Part shown: positions 43,685 through 55,324 of the stretch, in pieces
Position numbering within the stretch: the first letter of the stretch is position 1
How the letters are laid out: every line of letters begins with the position of its first letter
Assembly (NCBI GenBank): GCA_037953625.1
Contig: CM075650.1
Location: 126,587,706-126,651,705 of the forward strand
Source of the DNA: Crotalaria pallida
Taxonomy: Eukaryota; Streptophyta; Magnoliopsida; Fabales; Fabaceae
DNA: 64,000 nt
Direction: 5' to 3'
Notes under the pieces: generated by a model
Told to the model about the DNA's origin: nothing
Database searches by the model: none
What the model saw: only the letters and a program-made list of their open reading frames with translations
Position numbers and translations under genes: made by a program

Positions 43685-43867
43685 TGAGTGAGCAGTGGTG
43701 GCAGAATAGGGAAAGTTCGACGGTGATCGTACCTACAAGCGGCGGGGCACGGCGGTGGTGGAGGAGCGATGGTGTGCAGCTCTGTTCTCCTTTCCTTTTT
43801 GTAGCTGCGGTGGTGTGCTGCTGCTTGTCGTTCTTGTTTTTCCTCTGCTGCGGGTTGCTTTGTTTTT

Positions 43868-43967
43868 TTTTTAATTAAAAAAGCTTTAAAATTTAAAGCC
43901 ACATGGCAGTTTATTAGTGGGTTAAGTAGAGAAGCTATCTCCTCATATGAGGAGATACTTTATTCTG
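43868..43967 (-). repeat. Right terminal inverted repeat
   Basis: Reverse complement of 43081-43180 apart from scattered changes, for example CCACATGGC for CCACGTGTC. Confidence 0.85.
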
Positions 43968-43976
43968 ATAAAATAA
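43968..43976. repeat. 9-bp target duplication, right side of Pack-MULE
   Basis: ATAAAATAA, equal to 43072-43080. Confidence 0.65.
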
Positions 43977-44471
43977 AAGAGAGAAAGAATAAAGGAGAGT
44001 ATGGTTTTCTTACCCAAAATAATAGGGTCTCATTCGTTTTTAATTAAAATACCAATAGTGTAACACCCCGATTTGGCCACTTGAAAACCACAACTGTTTA
44101 TAATTAAATTTAGTGAAAATTAGGGCAAATTTTTTTTTTTAAACAAGTGTCATGCAAGATGAGGACATGTATATCTTCAAAACATAGTTATGATTTAAAA
44201 CTCTTGTTCTCACATTGCATAAACCTTTCAAGTTCCAAACCGAGATGTCACAAGACACCGCACTTTGAAACTCGTTTTCAAAAACATTGTTTAAAACATG
44301 GCCCGTTACTCATTTCAAAACATTAGTACTAAAATAAACTTTAGTTGGGGTTACAGCACTATAGAGCCAGGATTTCTAAGTAACTGTAATGGAATTACAA
44401 AATTCTGAAAGGGAATTACCTAGCTGCTAGTCATCGACACTAACGCTTCCGCTGCGCTACTCTGATTCTTG

Positions 44472-44594
44472 TCAAATTCTCGGGTTATCAGCAGCGCCAT
44501 CCTCAACAGCCTCCTTAGCGATACTTTCCATAGCAGCTTCTCGTGTTTCCTTTTCTTCCTCGTAACGAGCTAGCAGTCTCTCCACGTTTCCTTT
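44472..44594 (-). other. Short acidic frame near the gypsy-3 LTR end
   Basis: About 40 codons on the minus strand (VERLLARYEEEKETREAAME...), opening right after CTTTAG, a possible splice acceptor; no ATG at its start. A diverged copy lies in the 5' LTR near 51781-51903. Weak evidence for coding. Confidence 0.2.
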
Positions 44595-45639
44595 CTAAAG
44601 ACCGTTCAAAATTTTCCCAATACAAAGCAGAAGTACGAGAGAGTGAGCTACCCAAAACATGTAATGTTGACTATGTGGATTTACGATAGGCAATTATTAA
44701 GATAAAGCATTAAATGACAAACAACTCATATAAACAAACATAATCATCATCATCATTACACAAACATCATCATCATCATATGAATACCATGTTATCATCT
44801 CTTCTCACATCTCATTCTATATTTAACACCATCACTAAACCATTCTTCTCGAATCTTTAAGTTAATTAAGTCTTATCATTTCAACTCGCTCAATGACTTG
44901 GGGAACCATCATTGAGGAAAACGGCACTCACGTCTACATCTCCTCGGTCATCCATCCACACCTAGTCGGAAGCAAACAGGAGTACAGAACCTTTACCACG
45001 CGGGCACGACAGCTGTCACAACACATAAATGGTCCCAGACCAGGAGGCCTTGCCTCAAATCATAATCATAAACAACAGTGCACGCTCTCAGCGGCAATCA
45101 CAAATGCCCCGTTCCAGTCCCTCTCACTGTTCTCGATTTGCAATCTAGGGGGCGACAGTACTGTTCTAGTCTCGAGTGCAGAACTTACCACGGTATTAGA
45201 CCCAGTCCCCACCACGTTAGTGCACCACTTATGGAGTTCGTTCTGCCTAGAACAGTACTCTAGATTTCTTGACGTTTCACCGTCATCGTCCTCCCCTAAT
45301 GCAATCTCGTCCTAAGTATCCGCAGATACTTATCGTTCCTTCCTCTCCACTACTTCGACACACACTCATACCTCACCGCGTTATTCATGTCTTTTAATAG
45401 TCTTTTAAAGTTCTAGAAGATTTATTATCGGCTTATTCTTAACGGCCGGTTCACCCTTGGTGCATCCCTTCAATGAACCCGACCACTAATCGTTCAAACT
45501 GTTCCCCAATTCATCACATCACATTTTCTCAACCTCATATCACATTCTTTCTCATCTCATCTCATCAACTTTTCTTATCACATTTCATCATCCTTCTCAT
45601 CTCATCTCATTACACAACATTTCTCTCTTTCTAAGGCTC

Positions 45640-46035
45640 ATTTCCTCATTTTTCTCAAAAACATCCTTTGCAAAACTTTTTCGAAAATATCATTTCACAA
45701 AACTTTCACTTCACAAAACTCTTTCAAAAATATTCTTCCATAAATTTCCTCAAAAATATTCCTTCGCAAAACTTTCTCGAAATATTGTTTCAAAAAGGTT
45801 TTCTCTAAAATGTCCTTACCAAAAAGACTTTCTCGAAATAGCATTTCAAAGAACTTTATCAAAAGATTGTTTCCAAAAACTTTTCCCAAAAATATATCTT
45901 TTCTCAAAACTTTTTCAAAGAAATTGTTTCATAAAACTCTTTTGAAAATACTGTTTCACCTCTCATCAAAATACCTTTTCGAAAACCCTTTCCAAAAATC
46001 TCTTTTCAAAACCGTTTTCAAAAATCATACTTTTG
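45640..46035. repeat. Degenerate tandem repeat in gypsy-3 LTR
   Basis: Roughly 28-32-bp units built on AAAACTTTTTCGAAAATAT-like sequence, repeated a dozen times with drift. The frames across it on both strands are products of the repeat. A similar repeat, in the opposite plus-strand sense, occurs at 59640-60080 inside gypsy-4. Confidence 0.7.
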
Positions 46036-48870
46036 GATGAGTGCTAATGGAGGAGCAAGCTCGACTCAACACTAGGCTCTTTCCAAAAGTAAAAACAAGA
46101 AATCACATTTTTGCTGAGCGCTAGTGGAGGAGCAAGCTCAACTCAACACTAGTCCCAGACTAAAACCAAAAACAGGAGCCACACCACATCTCAGCATCTT
46201 TTCTCAATCACATCTTTCCTCAAATCACATCTTTCCTCAAATCACATCTCCTTTCAACATCTTTCTTTCAATCACGTTTTTCTTATTCTTACAATTTCAT
46301 TCTCATCACATATTATTCAGCACACCAATATTTCTCGATTCTCAACATAATTACTTAATCAATAAATAGATCATTCATAAAGCAGAATGGATAGATAACT
46401 CAAGCATGACCAATCAGAAAACTTAACATCATAAATAAACCAATCTCAGCCGTTCGGGTGGATAGCCAAACAAACAAGCAAACAATTGCTATCACATACA
46501 CCACTACGCTAAATGAGATTGGAGTCCAACCTTTGAGATGATTGGACCTCTTAATAAGTTACCTAAATACCACGGCGTCTTAAGGGAAGCCCCTCTCTCA
46601 CCTCAAATACCGTAGCCTCCGCAAGCTTTCCGAAATTTCCCGATAGTTAATCCCGCCTCGTTTCCTTTGCGTTGGTCGTCCGAACTATAGCATTTTTCCC
46701 CGTGCGTTAGAAACGTTTCTTAACGAATTTATTAATTCATTTTAGAAAACACTTTGAAATTATTCCTTTTCAAAAACACATCGTTCACATTCAAATCCAG
46801 AAAAATGTTTTCAAGAAAAACTTTGAAATAATTCTAAATTAATTTCATTAAAACAGAAGCTCACTTTAAAACGTTCATACTATAAAAATCATCATTCTTA
46901 GTTGTTAAGCAAAATTCAGAACTTAAAATAGAATTCCAAAACCACATCAAATAAACTTAAGTTTCTTAGATCTCTTTTCAGTAAAACATTTTTGGATCAT
47001 TTGGAAATAAAAACAACACATCACTCTTCAGACATTCACACATCATACAATGCAAGCCACACTTTGAGTTACTAAAAATCATTTATTAAATCAATTTATT
47101 TATTTTATTATTAAAAACCGAAAAGGATAGAAACAAACAACATATCTTTCCAATCACACACATAGCATCATGCACACAAAATATAGTCATTTGCAAAGAA
47201 CATTTCATGGAGATAATTTTTTCCTAACTACATCAGTATGCTTAGGCCGAATCATATATATGAAATTTAACAAAGATTAATGCATACATAAAAACACAAA
47301 GCAATTGAAATTATTTTCTTCCTTCTTAGATTGAAACCGAGAACCTAAAAAGGAAAATTAACAATCAACAACAAGTTACAGCACAATCACTTCAAAGTTT
47401 CATGCATGTTCAATGACCTCATGCATACATATTCTAAGCCTTTATATTAAATTAATTTCATCATATATACAACTTAAACAATGATCAAATAAAATCTCCT
47501 ATTTCTTTCCCTCATGGCCGAAAGCTAGCATGCAAGCAAATAAGATTTTTAGTTCAATTTTCAACATACAAAATCACAAAATCAAATCAACAAACTTTTC
47601 ATATCAACATGCATCCACTTTATCAAAACAAGGTTTTTATTAAAGAATTTCAACAAAACATAAGTTCATTTCTTAATAAAAATCAAGATCACACTTAATA
47701 TTCAAAAATAATCATGCATGCACTTAAAATCTCCAGATCTAGTCCTATTATGCACATGCATCAACTAGAAAGCATGGGATTCATTTTTATTCAATATGGT
47801 CGAATGGCCTACACACAAAATAAAGCATGTATAAAATCAAATCCTTGAGCTAAATCAAGTTCACACTTCAAAAATCGTTTTAAAACTTGTTTCTTAATTT
47901 TCTACTTACAAAACCGTGACATGCATTAACTAAAAACATGGTTTTTCTACTTAAAATTAACATGCATGCCTTAAGGACATGGATCATGAAATGGTTGCAC
48001 ATAAATCAACAAGAACATCATGAAATCAACATGTAAAGACAAAGATCTCAAGTTTATTTCCAAGCAAGCTTAGATCATACATTCGTTCATGAAGAAATCA
48101 CACAAACATATTATAGATCATCATTTAAGCAAGAAAATTTAACATACAAGACTAAAAGATCTCAAATCAAGTTCAAATCACAAATTTATTTATCAAATCA
48201 ATTATTAAAAGTAACATAGCTCACGGTTTCAACAAGAAATTTAACATGCAAGGCCAAATAATTTATTTTACCATTCATTAAACTTAGATCATGCATTTAC
48301 TCACCAAATATTCACATAAACACACATAGATCATGATTTGGAACAAGAAAAACATACATGCAAGAAGGATTTGTGTTGAGTTTCACAAAACTTAGACAAA
48401 ACTTTAGATCTTTAAGTTTGAGTGAGAAAATTATTTAGATCTAACAAAGAAATGTAAACCGAATCACAAACATAGAGCTACACCTATTACAAATTATTTT
48501 TAGTCCATGAAAGTTCTAGATCAAGAAAGAATAACACATAAATTTATCTTATAAAGCATAGAAATGATCATGCAAGAAGAACTAGAAAGGATCTACAAAC
48601 TAAAAAGAAACACTAGACTATTACATTTCTTCTCTCTTGATCTTCGAATTTTCTACCAAGAAGATTGATTCTTCAAGCTCCTAATGTTTAGATCTTCAAA
48701 GGGAAAGGTTTGGTCTAAGGTGGGTCTCCTCCTTCTTCCTCCTAAGGCCTCACGGCCAACACTCTCTTTCTCTATCTTTTTCTAAAGGTTTGATGAGTCC
48801 TTTAGAGTAGTGTTTTGTCTTTGGAAGAAATGAATGTGGTGAAGAGAAAAATGAACTAAGGCTTCTCACC

Positions 48871-48876
48871 TATATA
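48871..48876 (-). promoter_or_regulatory. TATA box, gypsy-3 LTR
   Basis: Minus strand CTATATAG, followed downstream (lower coordinates) by a CT-rich leader starting TTAGTTCATTTTTCTC, as in gypsy-1 (TTAGTTCATTTTCACACC). Confidence 0.55.
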
Positions 48877-49836
48877 GACTCACGAGTTCTCCCTCTTTCA
48901 CCCTTGCTTTGTTTCGGTTTAAGCATGAATAGGAGGGGCGGTTTTGTCCTCATGAAAATTTGCATGGCTAAGGGTCTCCAAAGTCAAGGAGACAAGATGA
49001 AGTGGTCTAGGTCTTTAGGGGTCATCTAGGTTCTAATGGGTGGTTAGCTAATAGTTAGGGTTTTCTTCTAGTTAGCTCATGGTTGCAACTTAGTTAGTTT
49101 GGTTGCTTACTCCCTAAGTTCCCAAAATCTAAAGCTTATGCACACACATGCACACCCACACAGCACACACACATATGGCACATACACTCACATGCATGCA
49201 AAGCACAACGTGGCACTCACTCATGCACACACATGTTCTTTATTTTTATTTCCTAAATCATTAATTTATTTCTAATCAATTTTTACTTAAAATTATTAAT
49301 TCACACCACAAATCAATTAATCCATAGAACAAGGCACTTGAACTTAAGAAATCATATTTGCATGCATCACATATTACACATACATTAAATTAAACACACA
49401 ACACATAAAATTCATGCCAAAACACATCATCACAAAACACATTTTTCTTCAAAATTCGTATTCCTTATATTCTGAAAATAAATTTTTTATAACTCAGCCC
49501 AGAAAAATCTAAAAATTACATTTTAAAATTCTAGGTTTCAAAACGATCGTTTTCATATAAAGATCATCAAATTCCGAGTTACGGTTTAAAAGATACACAT
49601 TTTCAAAGGTAACAGACCCAAAAACTTTATTTTTAACAAAATCATCTTTTAATAAAAATCACCATTTGCAAATCATTTACTTTTCACTCAGGAAAATATT
49701 TTGTTTACACAAATCCATGAAAATTAACACTTTCTTTCCTTCTTACGAAAAATACTTTTCTGAAAAATTATCATTTCAAGGTTCGTTTTTGTTAAAAACC
49801 GTTTACGCACGTACGGGAAAAATGCGGGGTGTTACA

Positions 49837-49849
49837 TTCTCCCCAACTT
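49837..49849 (-). other. Polypurine tract, gypsy-3
   Basis: Minus strand AAGTTGGGGAGAA directly before the LTR, identical to the gypsy-1 tract. Confidence 0.82.
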
Positions 49850-49853
49850 GAAG

Positions 49854-49873
49854 ATTTCTCGTCCTCGAGAAAT
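49854..49873 (-). other. Hairpin before the polypurine tract, gypsy-3
   Basis: 8-bp stem ATTTCTCG / CGAGAAAT with loop AGGA on the minus strand, 17 bases from the LTR. Kept although the interior has lost all coding sequence. Confidence 0.75.
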
Positions 49874-51352
49874 GCTGCACAGAGTCTGACTAATCCGTGG
49901 ACACATAGCTTCTTGAGGAAATTCTTTCCCGCTCCAACCGTAGCAATTGTCGCATTTTCGAATATGTACCGTCCATTCGTCACTCTCAAAGACAAAATCA
50001 AATAGATTACTTGCAAAAGTAATCCCTTGGGGTGCTTTCAATGTCAAACAGGGCGGGTTAGAGCAACACGGTTTCATTGGCAACAAAGAACTGGGGTTTC
50101 AAAGGCATTAAAACAGTATCAAGATAATGGGGTCACGTATATTTAGGGTCAAGACACCGTCACACTTTAAGATTGAGTTGTTCAAGCCTAGACAAACTAC
50201 TCTTCAAAACCTCACGTTTCCGGCTACTCCCCAACTTAATGACGCATATCTTCCAACACCACACTTATCATCACACACTTAACCTCTAAACACTCCTATC
50301 CTTTACCACTTTTTGATTAATTCTTACAAAATTTCCCATCACTTAGCTTCAATCTATCCTCCTTTTGCTCTAACGACCACTAATCCTCAAGAAACACTTA
50401 CTATTTCACTCTATTTCAAACACTTGATCACATGACTTAAACCATTCTAAACCCTTTTTCCACTTTCCCACAATTTTCTTCTTATTCTAAACCATTAAAA
50501 TTCCTTAATTCAGGGACCTATCATCTATTACCACATCAAATCTCAGATTTTTACCTGTCCTTGGGTCAACACTTAAGGATTCTATCCTCAGATTCCACCA
50601 ATTTATCCAATCGACTATACCATGTTCTCACTTCTTCACCTCTACTTAACCATTTGCCAACTCAATCTAGACACTTATAACTCCTTTCCTCATCTTACCA
50701 CCATCTAAACCATTAATTTAACCAATCCGGCATCAAGATTCTCAATCCTAATCACTTCACATAACTAACCACTAAGACTCCAAGGATACTCCGAGACTCA
50801 CATTTCCTCCAACCCACACTCACTAATCCTTATTCTCCTAACAACACTTCACCACTAACTCTCTATTCTACAACTATCTACTTGACTGGGTAAGGTGTCA
50901 GGGTTCAAATTTCTCATCAAAAGTTTAGGAAGAATAAATGTCTGGGCAAAGGTCAAAAGAAAAAGTTTGGGTTCATCAATGATTAAGGCTTTTTCAAACA
51001 CCATGCCAAAGCAATTTGGCACGCATAGGGCTTTCACAAGAAAAGTTTCAATCAGGAAAAGAAGTGCTCTAGTCACAAGACGAGATCACACAGCAGGAGT
51101 TTGAGAGTCATCACGAACAAGATGGGTTCACATTAAAGATGGGTTCTACAGAAAGATCCGAATCTCACACATCAATATCTCTGGATGGTTCTATGCACTG
51201 CTTCTTGATTCCATAGTAGACGAAAGCTGACACTATCCAGGATTGTATCCGTGTACTCTTAGCATTCCTATGCTCTTCTATTGCTATCCTAATACTTACG
51301 CAAACACAGAGTATGTAAATCCATGCACAATGTTACTTAAAATCCAACCACA
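49874..51352 (-). other. gypsy-3 interior, non-coding
   Basis: 1.48 kb without recognisable gag or pol motifs on either strand. It is rich in C/T on the plus strand (50160-50880). The frames present are short and unrelated to known domains. Confidence 0.75.
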
Positions 51353-51364
51353 GCTCTGATACCA
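51353..51364 (-). other. Primer binding site, gypsy-3
   Basis: Minus strand TGGTATCAGAGC, three bases from the LTR end at 51368. Confidence 0.9.
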
Positions 51365-51367
51365 TTC

Positions 51368-52061
51368 TGTAACACCCCGATTTGGCCACTTGAAAACCAC
51401 AACTGTTTATAATTAAATTTAGTGAAAATTAGGGCAAATTTTTTTTTAAAACAAGTGTCATGCAAGATGAGGACATGTATATCTTCAAAACACAGTTATG
51501 ATTTAAAACTCATGTTCTCACATTGCATAAACCTTTCAAGTTCCAAACCGAGATGTCACAAGACACCGCACTTTGAAACTCGTTTTCAAAAACATTGTTT
51601 AAAACACGGACCGTTACTCATTTCAAAACATTAGTACTAAAATAAACTTTAGTTGGGGTTATAGCACTATAGAGCCAGGATTTCTAAGTAACTGCAATGG
51701 AATTACAAAACTCTGAAAGGGAATTACCTAGCTGCTAGTCATCGACACTAACGCTTCCGTTGCGCTACTCTGATTCTTGTCAAATTCTCGGGTTATCAGC
51801 AACGCCATCCTCAGCAGCCTCCTTAGCGATAATTTCCATAGCAGCTTCTCGTGTTTCCTTTTCTTCCTCGTAACGAGCTAGCAGTCTCTCCACGTTTCCT
51901 TTCTAAAGACCGTACAAAATTTTCCCAATACAAAGCAGAAGTACGAGAGAGTGAGCTACCCAAAACATGTAATGTTGACTATGTGGATTTACGATAGGCA
52001 ATTATTAAGATAAAGCAGTAAATGACAAACAACTCATATAAACAAACATAATCATCATCAT
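51368..52061 (-). repeat. gypsy-3 5' LTR, part
   Basis: Matches 44059-44753 and is cut off in a (CAT)n stretch by the gypsy-4 LTR. The remainder lies beyond gypsy-4, outside this window. Confidence 0.9.
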
Positions 52062-52475
52062 CGTAACACCCCAAAAATTTTAATCCTGGATTAATGAAAT
52101 ATTAATTATAAAATTTATTATAATTAATTATTTCTATTCTTGATCTTTAATTAAGATCTTTGTTTATATTGCTAGAATTTATTTTGGTGAGTAAATTTGT
52201 GCATAAAATAAATATTTTGCAAATTAGTCCCTGGATTGGGACCTCGAGGTAATTATAGGAAAGGTTTTGGAGGGAAAGTAAATAAAATAATTATTTTTCA
52301 AAAATTGGGAAAAATAATCGAGTATTTTATGAAAAACTCGAGTATTCTGGACAGAGTTGCACGAGTTAGTGCGTTTGGTGAGTCACCACCACCGATTCCC
52401 CCTTCGTTGACACGAAATCACCACCATGCCAACGCCATGGATGTCGTGTCGTGATGCATGAGTCTCTCCCACGTC

Positions 52476-52482
52476 TATAAAA
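52476..52482 (+). promoter_or_regulatory. TATA box, gypsy-4 5' LTR
   Basis: TATAAAA followed by GCCTATCAACACC, the same core promoter as gypsy-2. A CTCGAG pair (one site decayed to ATCGAG) lies 140-160 bp upstream. Confidence 0.68.
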
Positions 52483-53380
52483 GCCTATCAACACCGATTT
52501 GTTGAGGATTTTGGTCAAATTCGAGTTTTCTACTCAAGTTAGGGTTCTATAATCGTTTCCTTCGATTCTCCTTGTGTGCTTAGATTCAAGTAACAAATCA
52601 TACACCAATACAAAGCTCACATCACGAGCTTTGTATAGACATAAAGTTTGTGAGCTGAGAGTGAGTATGCTGTTAGAATCAAAGCTGAGAAGTTGAGGTT
52701 TGGGTACTGTCATCAGTTCTGGGAGCTCACTTTGATCATTGATTGTGCTAAGCTCACGAGTCTCTGAGTCTCAAATTCAGTTCCTTTAGTTAGATGATGT
52801 TGCATAGAGTCTAGAAAACTTAATTTCCCTAATTCTATTCTCTGTTTCATGTGTAAACCAATTCCAATTTGGTGATGCACTCAAAATGCTCTGCATATGG
52901 TGCTTGAAGTTGGTCTGAGAGTTGTGGAGCTTTTCTTTGGAGATTTCTTGTTTGATTCACGTCTGAGAGGTAAGGGGAAGTAATTATATTCACTAGATAG
53001 AGTTTAAATTTCATTAATTGTGTTAGAGAGCCGCCAAGAGGCTCTAAGGGCTTAGTTTGAATAGGAACTTTGGTTTGGTGACCAATCCATGCTCTATGAC
53101 TGTGATGAGCAAGTTCTATATCATGCATGCAAGCTTAAATGAACTTTGTTTCATGAATATTGTGCTTATTTTGCAATTTGAAGTGTTGAGTTGCTAAATT
53201 TTATATTTCATGCATAATGGATTGATTCTCTGTCAAATTTGTTATTTGATATGAAATGGGTATGTTAACCTGTTCAATATGTGGTATATGAACTATTGTG
53301 ATCACTATTTTGGGTTAAAAATGTTTAGAAATTGAAATGGTATGTAAAAACCAAGTTTCACTCTGTTCTGTCTGCAGATA

Positions 53381-53681
53381 CTCAAGTATTTGGCTTAATA
53401 CTCGAGTATTTGGCTTCATACTCGAGTATTTCGTGGTGCACCAGAGTGAAAATTGGCGCACCAACTTGGGAATCAGATTGAACACTCGAGTAATGTATGA
53501 ACTACTCGAGTATTCTGGGTAATGGAATACTCGAGTATCTCATGAATTACTCGAGTATATTTATGAAGACCTGTAACCCTAAATCTCTGAAAAGACATGA
53601 ACGACTCGAGTATAATTATGAACAACTCGAGTAGAATCTGGAAAATGATAAACTACTCGAGTATTTTGGAAAAAACTCGAG
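53381..53681. repeat. CTCGAG cluster, gypsy-4 5' LTR
   Basis: 53381 (CTCAAG), 53401 and 53421 form an exact 20-bp series. Further sites follow to 53676, mostly as pairs 20-21 bp apart. The 3' LTR has the undecayed series 61446, 61466, 61486. Confidence 0.85.
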
Positions 53682-54160
53682 TATTCTTAGTCAGATACTT
53701 AAAAATACCATTTTCAATTCTAAGTCATTTTGTAACTCTTAGACGACAACAAACCAAGTGATCCTGGACTTAGAAGAAATTGATTGACGTTATGATGTTT
53801 TCATTTGAATAATGATACGTTGCTCGGGAGGCACGTAATGTATTAATAAAAGGATAAAACATCAATCAATCTCTTTTAAGTAAAGTTAATGCATTCATAC
53901 TGGAGTTTGGATGATGCGACGTGGCTCGAGTGGCACGTCATAACGTTGCTCGGGTTGCACGTTACGTATTATCAATTGAGGAAGACCAATCAAATTCCTT
54001 AAGAGCTGGAGTGCTGGATTGTTTACTCATGTTCGGATGACATGAGTAGGACCTCTGAAATTGCTAAAAATTGCTACTAGCTCGATGACACATTAAGGTG
54101 TATAATGTGGGCAGTATGTGGTATATTGTTGATTGGATGTTTCAACGGTGTGTTGCACAG

Positions 54161-54567
54161 AAGTGGTAAGGTTTACGTCCGTAGGCGATGTGACGTTCAT
54201 CAGACATGGTGACGTTGTTTATCACCTCTGTTGTGTATCACAAGTGATAAGGTTTACGTCCGTAGGCGACGTGACGTTCATCAGATGTGGTGACGTTTTT
54301 TTATCACACCCGTTGTTTGTTGAGAAGGGTGTGGTGCACACAAGTGATAAGGTTTACGTCCTTAGGCGACGTGACGTTCATCAGACATGGTGACGTTGTT
54401 TATCACCTCTGTTGTGTATCACAAGTGATAAGGTTTACGTCCGTAGGCGACGTGACGTTCATCAGATGTGGTGACGTTTTTTATCACACCCATTGCATGT
54501 TGGGAAGTGATAGGTTTACGTCCTTGGGCGACGTGACGTTCACCAGGTAGTGTGACGTTTTTATCAC
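54161..54567 (+). repeat. Five tandem TGACG-rich inverted-repeat units, gypsy-4 5' LTR
   Basis: Units of about 65-100 bp, each bounded by GTGATAA and TTATCAC (first unit GTGGTAA) and containing TTTACGTCC, GCGACGTGACGTTC and GGTGACGTT. The outer arms pair as an inverted repeat. TGACG and ACGT cores are known binding sites of plant bZIP (TGA-type) factors; use here is inferred. Confidence 0.8.
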
Positions 54568-54889
54568 TTCCGAGCTAGTACGCCATACGTTTTGGTAACG
54601 TATTCGTGATTTGGAAATGCATTGTGGTATTGGATTGGCGTCCGTGAGGACATTTGATGGAGAATCTCAGAAAGAAAAGAATGTCAGGCAATCATGCCAC
54701 TCAACCTTATTTGAGCTAAGGTTTGATATTAAGATTGAGAATTAATATCGTATCTGCATTAAGTGCTGCTAAGTGCTAACCATGGCTGTTAACTGATTTG
54801 GGGTATATGTGCATAATCATGATCATTTCTACATTTAAGCTCTATTGATTATGTGTATAGATTTACTTACCCCTATGCCCTTGTAGGTG

Positions 54890-55324
54890 ATGTCTCGTTA
54901 CATCGCTTGCATCGAGGTCCGCCCACTTATTAGGGGCATATGGATCTGCGAGGATTGCCGAGTAGTGTATAAGGGTGAGATAGTGGTTATCTTCGATCAC
55001 CCTAATCCACTGGTTCGGTCACATCCTCTTAGGTTTAGGATTCCCATCATATACGCTATGCATGTATCTACTTTTTATATTTACCATGGATCATCTCCCA
55101 CTCGACCAGCTCGCTTGTCTAACAGTTTTCAATTCGAACCTACCCGCTCATACCCTTTTTCTCTTAGAGTTATTCGAGAGGAGACTTCCCCGTCTATTTC
55201 AAGGAGTCCTATTAAGGTCACGTTTTCATCAGACCTTGTACCCAGTGGTAGGGTAATTACTCCTTCAAATAAGATCAAGGAGGATCCTGTCGAATACGAG
55301 AGCGGAAACGAGCTTGTCGTTTAA
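54890..55324 (+). CDS. Conserved LTR reading frame, gypsy-4 5' LTR (144 aa), function unknown
   Basis: ATG 54890 follows the same TTGTAG acceptor context. Shares YIACIE, HPNPL, RFRIPIIY, PTRPAR, REE, DLVPSGRV and the acidic EDPVE end with the gypsy-2 frame; gap-free, 94 of 145 identical counting the leading GTG codon. It stops at TAA a little earlier than gypsy-2. Near-identical copy at 62955. Confidence 0.45.
   Translation: MSRYIACIEVRPLIRGIWICEDCRVVYKGEIVVIFDHPNPLVRSHPLRFRIPIIYAMHVSTFYIYHGSSPTRPARLSNSFQFEPTRSYPFSLRVIREETSPSISRSPIKVTFSSDLVPSGRVITPSNKIKEDPVEYESGNELVV

Larger units (their letters stand above)
43081..43967 (-). mobile_element. Pack-MULE-like element carrying a cyclase gene fragment (887 bp)
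   Basis: About 100-bp terminal inverted repeats starting CAGAATAAAGTATCTCC and ending GGAGATACTTTATTCTG, a 9-bp target duplication, no transposase, and inside it an exon-like piece of a plant cyclase-family gene with adjoining intron-like DNA. Strand is given for the captured fragment. It would need transposase from elsewhere. The Mutator assignment rests on repeat length and duplication size, not on a recognised end consensus. Confidence 0.75.
44059..49836 (-). repeat. gypsy-3 3' LTR (5778 bp)
   Basis: On the plus strand it runs from TGTAACACCCCGATTTGG to ...GCGGGGTGTTACA. It is homologous to the gypsy-1 LTR in blocks near 44890-45500 and 46030-46150. It contains a (CAT)n stretch near 44745-44785, degenerate repeats at 45640-46035, and a long A+T-rich part from 46700 to 48600 with no supported genes. 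A TATA box lies near 48871. Confidence 0.88.
44059..52061 (-). mobile_element. gypsy-3: non-coding gypsy derivative with very long LTRs
   Basis: On the minus strand: partial 5' LTR (52061-51368), primer site, 1.53-kb interior, hairpin, polypurine tract, 5.8-kb 3' LTR (49836-44059). The two LTR copies differ at about 12-13 of 695 comparable positions (about 1.8%) by eye. The interior has no gag or pol, so this is a derivative moved by proteins of another element, comparable to LARD-type elements but with unusually long LTRs. Its 5' LTR is cut by gypsy-4. Confidence 0.88.

Noticed and set aside
43495..43878. Plus-strand frame of 127 codons across the Pack-MULE
   Set aside because: Antisense to the cyclase exon, which carries the recognisable motif.
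45695..46040. Phe/Lys-rich frames in the gypsy-3 LTR
   Set aside because: Product of the degenerate AAAACTTTTTC repeat, open on both strands for compositional reasons.
54133..54550. Repetitive frames (FTSVGDVTFIRHGDV units) over the TGACG repeats
   Set aside because: The frames arise from the tandem DNA repeat; the inverted-repeat borders and regulatory words explain the pattern better than a protein does.
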